This document shows, piece after piece, positions 45,456 through 56,459 of a stretch of 64,000 nt of DNA. Positions within the stretch are counted from its first letter, which is position 1, and every line of letters starts with the position of its first letter. Origin of the DNA: Castanea sativa (taxonomy: Eukaryota > Streptophyta > Magnoliopsida > Fagales > Fagaceae); assembly GCF_040712315.1 (NCBI RefSeq), contig NC_134013.1:85814001-85878000 (forward strand). Direction: 5' to 3'. The notes beneath the pieces are model-generated. The model did no database searches. It worked only from the letters and a program-made list of their open reading frames with translations, and had not been told where the DNA came from. The translations under genes and the position numbers were made by a program.

Positions 45456-46135
45456 ATGTACTCAATGATGTAAATTTAAAGATATGGAAGCAAAGTCACT
45501 TATCTTCATATGGTTTGTAGCCCAGTTGTGTGGCATCAGTGAGCTGATAAGATTCTAGCAGAATGCCAGTGGTAAGTGTCAATTAAGCTTGCCCCTCTTA
45601 TCATGCATTCAAATGAGTTTAAGCCTTAGTTAATAGTTGTAATAGTAATTGGAATAAAGTAATATGTATTTAAATGTGAAGAAATCATGTATTCAATAAT
45701 GTAAATTTAAAGATAAAGAAGCAAAGTCACTTATCATCATATGGTTTGTAGCCCAGCTGTGTGGCATCAGTGAGCTAATAAGATTCCAGAATGCCAGCGA
45801 TACTCTTATCATGCATTTAAATGAGTTTAAGCCTTAGTTAATAGTTGTAATAGTAGTTGGAATAAAGTAATATGTATTTAAATGTGAAGTAATCATGTAC
45901 TCAATAATGTAAATTTAAAGATAAGGAAGCAAAGTCACTTATCTTCATATGGTTTGTAGCCCAACTGTACAGCTTCTGTGAGTTGATGATATCCCAACAG
46001 AGTTACCCCAGCGGTAGAGAGGCAGTTTGCCATGATAACTGAAGATTGAGGGGAAAAATAGGTGCAACTGGAGGAAGAGAGAGTATGTCCAGCTATATGT
46101 AGGGGCTGGTTAAGTTTTCCCCTTTTATCAGACAC
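45456..46135 (-). repeat. Three-unit tandem repeat with a conserved short reading frame
   Basis: The anchors at 45456, 45687 and 45895 give spacings of 231 and 208 bp. On the minus strand each unit encodes a short C-terminal peptide ending QLGYKPYEDK or QLGYKPYDDK and a TGA. Unit 3 has the longest frame (45935-46135, 66 codons), with the internal start MANCLSTAGVTLLGYH; unit 2 has a TAG in it. The protein family is not recognised. Confidence 0.7.
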
Positions 46136-48650
46136 TTAAATGAGTTTTCCCCTTGACAATACTCTTTTAGTTGTTGTGAAGCTATGAATAGTGTTGTCTT
46201 CTATAAGAAGGGTTTTTGTATGGAATATGTATGCCTTCAAAGAAAAGAGCTTTATGTATGATGGATTTGTGCCTTCCATGAGAAGGGCTTTGATAAAAGA
46301 TCTTGGTGCCTTCTAGGAGAAGGACCTTAGCATTAGAAGTTTGTCTTCCATGAGAATGTCTTTTATAAGAGAGATAGAGATGAGTATTGATATGTGTTTA
46401 TAAGCACCAAAACAGCAGAATTTCAGACAGTTGAGTTTAAAAGAGTGTAGTGTGTTATATGTAATGATGTAGTAAATGTGTATGAGATTGTGTAAGAGAA
46501 GTGGAGAAAGAGATGTTTTGTGGGATATAGTATTTGTAATATGTATGGTATATGGAAGTATGAGAGATATGGTAGTTAAAGATAGTAAAAATATGAGATT
46601 ATAACCGTTGAAGTTGTAGAGATTGTTTTCCAAGAGGAAAGATTTTGTAAGAGAAGAATATAGAGATTTGTTTAAGTATTTGGAGATGGGAGCAATAAGA
46701 TAGGTGTATTTTTTGAATATAGAGAGTGAGAGAACGAGTATATGAGGGGTAATAGTGTTGCAATGTATTTAACAATGTTGCTGGGCTTTTCTGCTGGTAT
46801 GTCTTGTTGGGATTTTCTGCTGGAGGATGGATGAGGGCTTATGAAGGCATTTATGAACTAAGGGCTGAAGAGTTTAGTTCTTCATTTTTAAACTAAAAAC
46901 TTAGAACTTCATTAAGAGCTTAGGGAGAGAGAATAGAGAGGTTTGTGAAAAATTTCTTCTCCCTTGGTGTCCCTTTTGAGGTATTGATGAGGGGTCTTAT
47001 TTAGCTGAGTTTAAGGGGGTATTTTAGCAAAGAATCTCAGCCAAAATCTGTCCCAAATAGCAATGAATTTTCAAAAAATTCATCTTAAGATTTGGGCAGA
47101 AATGGTGGGTTTAGCTTTAAGGTGTTCTTGCCGTTTTAGGTAAGAGCTGATAGGGAAAGAGTAGCCGAAAAGGAAGGTATTTTGGTAAGAAAAATATGGT
47201 TAGTTTAGTTGGTTTTGGTTTTAGCCAAATGTGAAAAAAACAGTAATACTCAGGCTGCTGGGTCAGCTGTCACAGCTGTTCTGAAAAGGCTATCCCAATT
47301 GTCAGGAAAAGCTATGACAGCTATTATGAGACAGCTGTCACAGCTGTCATAAGACAGCTGTTACTTTGGGCAGAAGCAAATGAGGTCAGCTAGGTAGTTT
47401 CAAACTATTGGAGAGGGCATTTAGCATTTACTTTATGGATTTGGCTGAAAATTGTAAGATCTCTTTCAAGGGAATCTTGCTATTTTGGGTATAGCAGCTG
47501 GCAGCTGGGATTTCAGTATTAAATGACTGATGATATCACCTCCAGCTAGGTGTCAAGTGCTGAATACACAGCTGGGGTTCTGCTGGAAATGTTTTCCCTC
47601 TTAGGTGTTTGTGTTTTTGGTGCAAGGTTCCATTACAACACATTTTTAGCAAGTAATAGAAGGATTGGTTGAAAGTTAATGAAGCTTTAGAGATTTAGTC
47701 AAGGTCTTATTGTGTTGTGACATAATCTTAGTGAGCAAGAAGAGTATTTAATGCTCTGCTTCGGTAGCTGGCAGATAAATATATGGTCTGATTATTGCAG
47801 ACAGCAGTTGGGTATGAGAGATGTCATGAATATTTTGCATATAGTTGAAGATAAAAGATAACCAATCAGATTAAGCCATGTGTTTGAGTTGGATTTTAGC
47901 TGAAAATAGTAATAAGATTTATGTAAAATAATATAATGAAATTTCTAAATTTGAATAGCAACAGCTGGGGATTGAATGAACAATTATTTTCCCAGCAGTT
48001 AGATGGCTGGGGATATTGAATATAAGTTTTAGGAAAAGAACAATGGGGAATTTTATCATCTAAAATGCTATGTGATAAGAGATGCTTGCCATATATTACT
48101 CGCTACACACGGACTCGTCAGAGTTCAAGGAGTTGGAGAAGACACGCTAAGCAACATGTCTCTTTTATCAACTTTAAACCGCTGGAGCTTTACTGAACAT
48201 ACCTCTTGGCCCTCCAAACCATGACTCCCAAAGTTTTCCCAAAGAGAATTATGAACTTGGATCACAAGCCGAAGATGAGATGACGTACCTCGGGTTTTGT
48301 TGTCATTTTGTGTAAATATGGGCTATTGTTGAAGAAGCCACTTGCCATGAGTGTAAGAGATGTAATATAGGCTGTAAGCTTTGATTCATTGCTTAAGCCC
48401 GATCCATATGTTGATGTTGATAATGTCTTGGGGTTATGATCCCAATTGATGAAGAAGAAATGTGGATAATGAATCCGCCTCTTGGAGTAAGGATCTTGAG
48501 GGCCATGTGAGCCAAATCCATGTAGTTAAATGAGATATGAGCTTATTTTGGGTTTTAAAGAGATTTACCCCAGAAAATCAATAATATGTTGATGTGGCAT
48601 GGGTTGCCAATGAAGTAATGCCATGTGGGCTAATAAAAGAGTCCTCAACA
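46136..48650. other. Non-coding body of the large LTR-like element
   Basis: Rich in TG/AG-type words and short open frames only. At 47245-47370 it has repeated ACAGCTGTCACAGCTGT words that can fold back. No tRNA, rRNA or protein gene is seen. Confidence 0.4.
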
Positions 48651-49544
48651 GACATAATATTTTTCTTGTGAAAATATTATGTCATCTTCTTGTGATCATA
48701 ATATATTCACAACTACTAAAGTATCAATTTTTTAAAACATCTTCGTGAAAATATCAATTTTTTACAAGTCAAAATAAAATATAACAAAATTATAAAGGCA
48801 TTTTTTGAAAATGTTGTGCCATTCTGTTTCGCCGAAATTCACTGTTTTATATACAATTTTCTTAGGTTGACTTTTTATATATTTTTTTTTGTATTTTTAT
48901 CTTTCATTTTAAGTTAAAACACAAAGTTTTACATGCACAAAACATTACTCCTAGACTCATGTAGAATGATAAAGAAGAAAGTATAAATGACAAAATTTTT
49001 ATTGTGCATGGTTGAAGGTATTTGATGAAGACTTCAATTATAGAATACAACATCCTTCATTATGAAAATTTAAATACTGTGACATGTTTTAGCAAAAATT
49101 AGTTGCTTATTATTGGAAAATGACAATATTCATAAATATTCTTAGAAGTTTTAGTGAGTGGATATTGCCTTTAGCAAATAAGTAGTAAGAAACTATTATA
49201 GTAAAATAGATATTCATATGTTAAATAGCCACTATAACTTTGTGTGTAAAAAAAATTCTTATAGGAATTAGATTAACTTTATATGACATACATTTTTTAT
49301 GTATATAGTTTTATACTTCTTCAAATAGAAATTTTATCTTAATTTTCTTACTCAAGAGGTAGCTCGTGCCTTGCACGTGCCATCCTAACTAGTATATATA
49401 AAAAGCGCCAATGTGCTATAGTTACAGTGAAAACTACAATCATTTGGTTTATCCAATCCTTTGCACTGTTTCGCAGCCTCTTCTTCTTCTTCTTCTTTTT
49501 TTTCCTTTGGGTAATGTCGTCCAATCCACTCCTTTTTTTCTTTT

Positions 49545-52527
49545 TTCTTTTTTTATATAGAGCTGTTAGTTAACACAATAAATTGTCACAATATTTTCAT
49601 AATTGTTGAAGTGTTAATTCCTTATAAGTCAAAATAAAATATCACACTAGAACCAACCGCAACTAAAAATAAAGGTATTGTGAAAAAATAAGTGCTACAT
49701 CATGGACGGAGCCATGTTTGGACTTGGGGGGGCAATGACCCCCCAATTTTTTTAAAAAAAATATTATTATTATACTATTAGGTACTAATTTTAGCAATTT
49801 TGTTTTAGAAAATTACACTTTTGCTCCCTTAAAAATATCATTGATTCTTTTAAGAGTATTGTTATAGTCACAAATTTTTCTATAACATTTTTACAGACAG
49901 TTAAGGTAACAAATTCTTATTGGTTCGCATTTGGGCTCACCACTTACATTATTAGCAATTTGTAAAAAGGTTTGTAGTTCAAACATTTCCACATTTTAAA
50001 GACCATTAAAAATTATTTATATGTCTAAAATCTAAAAAAGAAATATACAAGCCCAAAAAAATTAGTACAACAACAAAAATTATCAATAGTAAAACTAAAA
50101 AAAATAAAAAATTAAGCCTGGTCAACCAATTTTACTTAAAACAAAAAATCTGACTCTTTAAAAAATTTTAAACAACTAGCAGCTAAGCGACTAAGTAGCA
50201 ACAAAGTTGAAGGCCGAAGTCATTGCACATAACCAACAGTAGAGCCGCCCCCCCTAACTCTAAGTTCTGGCTCCGTCCCTATGCTACATCCACAACATTT
50301 TTCAAAACACTTTTATAACAAAAGTATGAATGCCGTAAAGTTATAATTGTAGCTACATTTTTTTTTTTTTTTGGTTTGTTCAATTTGCACTATTCACTAG
50401 CCTTCTTTTTTCTGGTAATATTGCCCAGTCAACTCTTTTTTATTTTTTTATATATAGTTGTTAGTTAACACAATAAATTGTCGCAATATTTTCATAATTG
50501 TTGAGATGTTAAATCCTTATAGGTCAAAATAAAATATCATTCTGGAACTAATCACAACTAAATATAAAAGTATTGTTATACGACACAATAAATTTCATAA
50601 TATTTTCATAATTATTAAGGTGTCAATTTCTTAAAAGTTGAAAAAACAAATATGTGAGTATGACCAACCACAACTTAAAATAAATATTTTGTGAAAATAT
50701 TGTAACACTTGTTGTGTGGTTGTGTGAACGTGTAAAAGCTATTGTAGTAGCTACAATACATTTTGATTTATTCAATATGTGTTGTTCATCACTTTCATTA
50801 GCCCTTTCTTTTTTTTTTCTTTTTTTTTTTTTCAGTCATCGGTTTGTGCTCTTTTTAAAAAAATATTTATATAAGCTGGCATATATGAGGTGTCAATTTT
50901 TTACAAGTTGAAATAAAATAATAAAATATGAGAATGTGATCAACCACAACTGAGAATAAATGTTTTGTGAATATATTGTAATACTTGTTGTTATCACAAT
51001 ATTTTCACAATTGTTGAGATCTTAATTTCTTATAGATCAAATAAAAAAGTGCTAAGTCCACTTTATTTTCACATTAATTTAACAACAAATTATAGGTGGT
51101 AAGGTATTATTGATGGATAAAAAAGTGATATCAATCGTGGGTCTATTTTAAAATCAGTAATAACTTGTCATTTAGAATTTATTATGAAAATATTATGGAG
51201 ATAGTATTTCTATAAAATAAATGATAATATATCAAACCAAAATTTACCACGTCTGAAAATAAAGGTATTGTGAAAATATTGTGACATTTTGTTGTGTTTC
51301 TATACTTCTTTTTTGGTTTAGTCAAATTTGTTGAGTAAAAATTCATTATTTCACACACAATTTTCTTCTGTTGGTTTTATTTTATTTTATGCATGGTTTA
51401 AAATGCTTGTCCCAATTAAAAATCTATAACAATTTACTATCTAGGATATGTTGTGAAAATGTTGTGGATGTAGCATTACTCTAAAATATCATACTAAAGC
51501 CCACCATGGCTAAAATAAAGATATTGAGAAAATATCGTGACATTTATTGTGTTCCTAACTTTTTTTTCTTTGTTTAGACAACTTGTTGAGCCAAAATTCA
51601 TAGTTTTACGGACAGTTTCTTGGGTTTTTAACACATTGTTTAAAGTAAAAAAAATACATAGTTTTCACCAACAAAAAAAAATTATAGAAAATAGTACATT
51701 CCCCCTTTATGTTTGGAGTAGTTTCATTCTCCAACTTTAAAGTTGAACAATTTCCTCCTTTATATTTTGTACACAAGCATATAGTCCCCGTTGTTACTCT
51801 CTTAGTTAAATTTTAACAAAATCTGATGAATTCTAGAACATTTCATTGTGCAATATCTAAAATGCCGCACTAAATTTTAATGTCCCAAAAATTTTATTTG
51901 TGTATATTGAGTTTTATGTGTTAATCATACTTAAAAAGTAAAAATAGTGATTTATGGTATTTCTATTTGTTACATAGAGAATACTAAATTATTAGAGGTT
52001 TAAATCTTCTTGATTTATAATTTTATCTAATAGAAACTTTAATGACATATGTCTTTCGTTATTTTTTTTCTTTTTTTATTTCTTTTATTTCTTAAAAATG
52101 TGATCATTAAAAATTAAGTAAGCTAAGCATCGTAGTTAGGCTGATAAAATAAAATGATAAAGAAGGAAGTATGAATAACAAAATATTCATTGCAAATGGT
52201 TGTAGGTATTTAATTTGATGAAGAGTTTTAATTGCAATATATGTCATCATTTATTGCGAAAATTTAAAAAATTGTGACAATGTTTTATCAAAACTTAGTT
52301 GTTTATTGTTGGAAGATGACGAAATTTGTTATCATTCTTAGTAGAATTTTTTTGTGAATAGATATTGTCTTTAGTAAGTAGGTTCTAAGAAATTATCATA
52401 CTAAATAGATAACCATATGTTAAATAACTATTCTAAATTTAAATACATGATTTAATACTACTTCAAAAAAATTCAATCTTAAATTTTTTTACTTAAGGGG
52501 CAGCACGTGCAACCCTTACCAGTATAT
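49545..52527 (+). mobile_element. Helitron-like repeat, copy II, with internal subrepeats and a hAT MITE
   Basis: Starts TATATAGAGCTGTTAGTTAACAC as copy I does, and ends with AGCACGTGCAACCCTTACCAGT, related to the end at 49352-49393. Roughly 300-bp subrepeats (TTAGTTAACACAATAAATTG, CAAAATAAAATATCA, AACCACAACT) recur at about 49565, 50460, 50570 and 51000. The last 340 bp align with 48970-49393. There is no protein. Confidence 0.6.
49702..50282. mobile_element. hAT-type MITE with 8-bp target duplication GCTACATC
   Basis: GCTACATC occurs at 49694-49701 and 50283-50290. The ends ATGGACGGAGCC and GGCTCCGTCCCTAT are inverted copies. The element is 581 bp, AT-rich and non-coding. It sits inside Helitron-like copy II, so it inserted later. 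Confidence 0.88.
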
Positions 52528-52834
52528 GTTACAAAGAAGAGGAAAAGCAAGAACATAACATAAAAATTCAATTTAGGAAAAAAATGGCTCTGCACATTCT
52601 CTGGCACGTCCCAACCTCAAAAGGGAGGAATTTGTCTCTCTTTCAGAACCCCTGCATCGTGTGGGATACCGAATATGTTATCAAAGACAATATTAGCCTA
52701 AATATTTAGGACTTTTTAAGAGTTTATTAGATCTCCTTTAGGTTTTATTTTTTTTAAATCTCTGTTATATACCAGAGTTTAACTTACCTTCAATAATTTT
52801 TCAAGTGGACATGTCCTTTTATTTTAAATATACA
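52528..52834. other. Short spacer with a germin-like upstream fragment
   Basis: At 52530-52575 the words AAGAGGAAAAGCAAGAACAT and AACATAAAAATTCAATTTA repeat sequence upstream of germin-like gene 2 (32820-32865). The rest (52585-52834) is unrecognised. Confidence 0.5.
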
Positions 52835-53159
52835 ACTAGCCTCTGAGCACACGCTCACGCGCGTGTTCAGAGGCTCTTTAATTTTTTGGTAAAGGTTAAT
52901 AATTTGCATCTATTATAAATTGAGATTACTACATTTTTCAATCACAAAAATACCTAGGGATGTGATGAGTGTTACACGTTTGTACCAAATATTAAAATTA
53001 TTAACATTTCTTCACGCATAACACTCATCACATTCCTAGGTATTTTTGTGATTGAAAAATGTAGTAATCTCAATTTATAATAGATGCAAATTATTAACCT
53101 TTACCAAAAAAATTAAAGAGCCTCTGAGCACGCACGTGAGCGCGTGCTTAGAGGCTAGT
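52835..53159. repeat. 325-bp palindrome with Helitron-3'-end-like termini on both sides
   Basis: The arms 52835-52975 and 53018-53159 are near-perfect inverted copies of about 141 bp around a 42-bp spacer. Each outer end holds a small hairpin (CCTCTGAGCACGC...GCGTGCTTAGAGG on the right) followed by CTAG|T, which is how Helitron 3' ends look. The right end reads outward on the + strand and the left end outward on the minus strand. Confidence 0.85.
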
Positions 53160-53738
53160 GTATATATATATATATATCTACAAAATAGGACTACTAACAA
53201 AAAAAAAAACAGTGAAAAAATAAAAACTCTCCACAATCCCCACTTTCTCCTAAAAAAACCACCCCACCTTCTAAAAAAAACCACCCTATGGTTTTCTATT
53301 AAAAAAATCACATATCTTAAGTTCAGTAAAAATTATAAAAATAAAACTACCCCACCTTCTTTAAAAAAATTCCACCCACGGTTTCCTATTAAAAAAAAAT
53401 TACTGTTTAAATAGAGATAAAACTAAAGGGCAATTCGGTAAAAATGCAACTCTAATTCCCACTAAATCATTGCCTAAAAATATATGACCACTCTCCTGTT
53501 AATTTTTTTATATATATAAGATAGAATTTCTACTTTAGCCTAATATAAGTTTATATGTGTGTTAATAGGACCATTCTCCTATTAATTTTTAAATTGATTT
53601 ATTCACTTATAAATTAGATTTTTAAAATAAAAATTATATATATATATAATAATTAGATACAATTTTTTTCTACAAAATAGAGCCACTTAAGAAAAAGCCT
53701 TATCGCACGCGCAAAGTGCGTGCGATCGATGAGGCTAG
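53160..53738 (+). mobile_element. Helitron-like unit A
   Basis: Ends with hairpin CGCACGCGCAAAGTGCGTGCG at 53703-53723 within a longer stem (CCTTATCG...CGATGAGG) and CTAG at 53735-53738, followed by T. Its right half (from about 53395, GAGATAAAACTAAAGGGCAA) aligns with units B and C. Non-coding; the left half is A-rich with a TA run (53160-53176). Confidence 0.7.
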
Positions 53739-54472
53739 TTATTATTTAAGAGGCTTTCCTTATTTGGATTTCTTAGGTTATGTTTGGTAACAATTTTTAT
53801 TTTCTATTTTTAAAAACTTGTTTTTGGGAATATAATGAAAAAACACTTTTCTTGTTTTTTTAAACCAAAAACATGTTTGGTTAGTTGAAATTTAAAAAAA
53901 AAAAGTTTTTTAAATAAAAAATAGAAAATACTAAAATATGTTGTTATTAGGATTTGAACTCTAATGCTAACTCATTAAACGAGACAGATTCATGAAATCA
54001 AATGTGTGTTTTCTTTAACTTTTGAAAACTATAAACTAAAAACAGTCTTTTGCATGTTTTCAGTTTCCTTCACAAATTGAGTTTTGAGAACAATTTTTGT
54101 TTTCAATCCATTTTGAGCTGCCAAACAAGTTTTTTAATTTAAAAAATAGAAAATTATTTTTGAAAACAGAAAATAAGGGAAAAAAATAGTTACCAAACAT
54201 ACCCTTATTTTTTTAGTTCAAAAATGTCCATCCACCCCTATGTTTAAGTAGAGACAAAACTAAAGAACAATCTAGTAAAAATGCAACTCTAACTCCCACT
54301 AAAACATTGCCTAAAAAATATGACTATTCTTCTATTAATTTCCAAAGTACTTTATCCACCGATAAATTAGATTATCAAAATAAAAATTATATATATAATA
54401 ATAAAAACACAGTTTTTTTTGGCTAAAAAAGAAAGTCTCATCGCATGCGCAAAGCGCGTGTGATGAGACTAG
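53739..54472 (+). mobile_element. Helitron-like unit B, carrying a Harbinger-type MITE
   Basis: Starts directly after the CTAG of unit A (TTATTATTTAAGAGGC) and ends with CATCGCATGCGCAAAGCGCG, the partner strand and CTAG at 54469-54472. Without the MITE at 53776-54204 it is about 300 bp. It aligns with unit C along its length (GAGACAAAACTAAAGAACAA, ATTGCCTAAAAAATATGAC). Confidence 0.72.
53776..54204. mobile_element. PIF/Harbinger-type MITE with TTA target duplication
   Basis: TTA at 53773-53775 and 54205-54207. The ends GGTTATGTTTGGTAAC and GTTACCAAACATACCC are inverted copies. The element is 429 bp and non-coding. Its insertion splits unit B. Confidence 0.82.
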
Positions 54473-55744
54473 TACTATTATTCAAGGGGTTTTCCTTGTT
54501 TGAGATCCTCATTTTTTTGGTTAAAAAATACCCCTACACTCCTATAAGTGCACAATTGCGCCTGGACCCAAAAACACACGTGGGCTCTGGCCCAATGAGC
54601 CTTAAACAATGAAATTTGTAGAGTGTAGACTCGCAATCTAGTTTAGTGATATTCGAAACTTGATGAACATGCTAAAATATTACAGTATTTGCAAATAATA
54701 GACAAACGGGGCAAAATGAACCTCCTCGGACGTAAGCTGAGGACAACTTATATATTATTTCTCTTTCTTCTCTCAAATGTTACAGTTCTTAATATTTTTC
54801 TCACCACCACTTTTCTTTACTCTCTTCCCTCCTTAAATACTTCTTCTTCTGCCCTCTTCATCCACGTGTAAAGCAAATCACCCTATTAGACACCTGTCCC
54901 ATCCACCACCCTCTGAAAGTTTTCAAATGATAGCAAGAAGGCTGACTTCTACTATTCAGGGGTCATTTCCTCATTAATGCGGCCAGGGAGGTAGGTGCAG
55001 GGTCTTTAATGTGGAGGGGCAGCCTTTTTCTGAGATATTTCTCTCACACCGTTGCGTCCGGAGGGCACTTAAATCCCCCTCTTAACCAACGGTTTTTCCA
55101 GAATTCTGCCTTGATCTTTTTGGCGAATCCCAGGGTCATCGTGGGTCTGTCCAAGGAGAAATTCGTCCTCGGACGAATCCTCGGACTCTCGACTCATGGG
55201 CCGACCTGCAATTCTAGAAGGCTTTTAGTCCAAAACAAACTAGGGCCCATTAATAAAGCCCAAGGCCCAAATACTTACTTAAGTCCTTTTAGTCCCCACA
55301 ACTCTTATGTTTAAGTAAAGACAAAACTAAAAGACAATTTGGTAAAAATACAACTTTAACTCCCACTAAAACACTGGCTAACCTAGGGTTGGTTAAGTTA
55401 CTGCTGCAGGCCAAGCTGTAGAAGGGATCACGAGATAGCCCGAGGCTGGCTAAAAAATAAGGCTACTCTCCCATTGATTTTCAAATTGCTTTATCCACTT
55501 ATAAATTAAATTCTCAAAATAAAAATTATACATATATATATAAAATAAATACACAGGTTTATTTTTTTGACTACAAAATAAACATGAAATATTTATTTAT
55601 ACATGAAATATATGAAATAAACATGAAATATTTGTTTATACATATAATATACATGTAAATTTAAATGAAAAATTATAACACTATAAAAATTAAAAATTAA
55701 AAAATAAACCTCATCAGATGCGCCAAACAGGTGTGATGAGCTAG
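54473..55744 (+). mobile_element. Helitron-like unit C, carrying a solo LTR and a 73-bp insertion
   Basis: Starts after unit B (TACTATTATTCAAGGGG, aligning with the start of B) and ends with CTCATCAGATGCG...GTGTGATGAG and CTAG at 55741-55744. The solo LTR at 54543-55300 interrupts it. A second insert, about 55385-55455, is flanked by TGGCTAA repeats. The histone H4 promoter follows. Confidence 0.7.
54543..55300 (-). repeat. Solo LTR related to the Tat-type element
   Basis: On the minus strand it starts TGTGGGGACTAAAAGG and ends GCGCAATTGTGCACTTATA. Blocks such as TGACCCTGGGATTCGCCAA, CATTAAAGACCCTGCA and GGCTCATTGGGCC match the LTRs at 9505-10280 with clear divergence, so it is an older relative. 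The flanks ACTCC (54538-54542) and ACTCT (55301-55305) are a target duplication with one mismatch. Confidence 0.85.
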
Positions 55745-55973
55745 TTTTTAGTTTTTACTTATTTTGGTGGTATTCAAAATACAAAATTGCAGCGAAACCA
55801 AACGCGGTCCTTTTTCTCAATTTTCAATTTTGTGTGTTCCCTCGGTTCTCAAAAAGTGTGTTTTCTCACAGAGAGAAAAATTCCCACCAAAAGCAAAAGC
55901 GCCCGCACTTTCACAAAACTTAAAACAAATCCGCACCATCAAATTTCCACCAATAAAATCCAATCACTAATAA

Positions 55974-56459
<486 letters not shown>

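Larger units (their letters stand above)
44138..48650 (-). mobile_element. Large LTR-like element with GACAT target duplication
   Basis: GACAT occurs at 44133-44137 and 48651-48655. Between them the sequence starts TGTTCGGGGG and ends GAGTCCTCAACA, i.e. TG...CA. Without the nested solo LTR (44380-45419) it is about 3.47 kb. It encodes no recognised protein and holds a three-unit tandem repeat (45456-46135) and a cluster of CAGCTG words (47245-47370). A very long solo LTR fits best. Orientation is inferred from the TGTTGAGGACTC end on the minus strand. Confidence 0.6.
39703..49393 (+). mobile_element. Helitron-like repeat, copy I, split by two large insertions
   Basis: The left part (39703-40115) starts TATATATAGAGTTGTTAGTTAACAC. 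The middle (43941-44137) and right part (48651-49393) continue it, ending ACGTGCCATCCTAACTAGT. Copy II (49545-52527) has the same start and end uninterrupted by them. Removing the MULE and LTR-like insert leaves about 1.3 kb. The CTAG|T end preceded by a GCACGTGC word suggests a non-autonomous Helitron, but the hairpin is weak and no 5' TC is evident, so the class is tentative. Confidence 0.6.
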
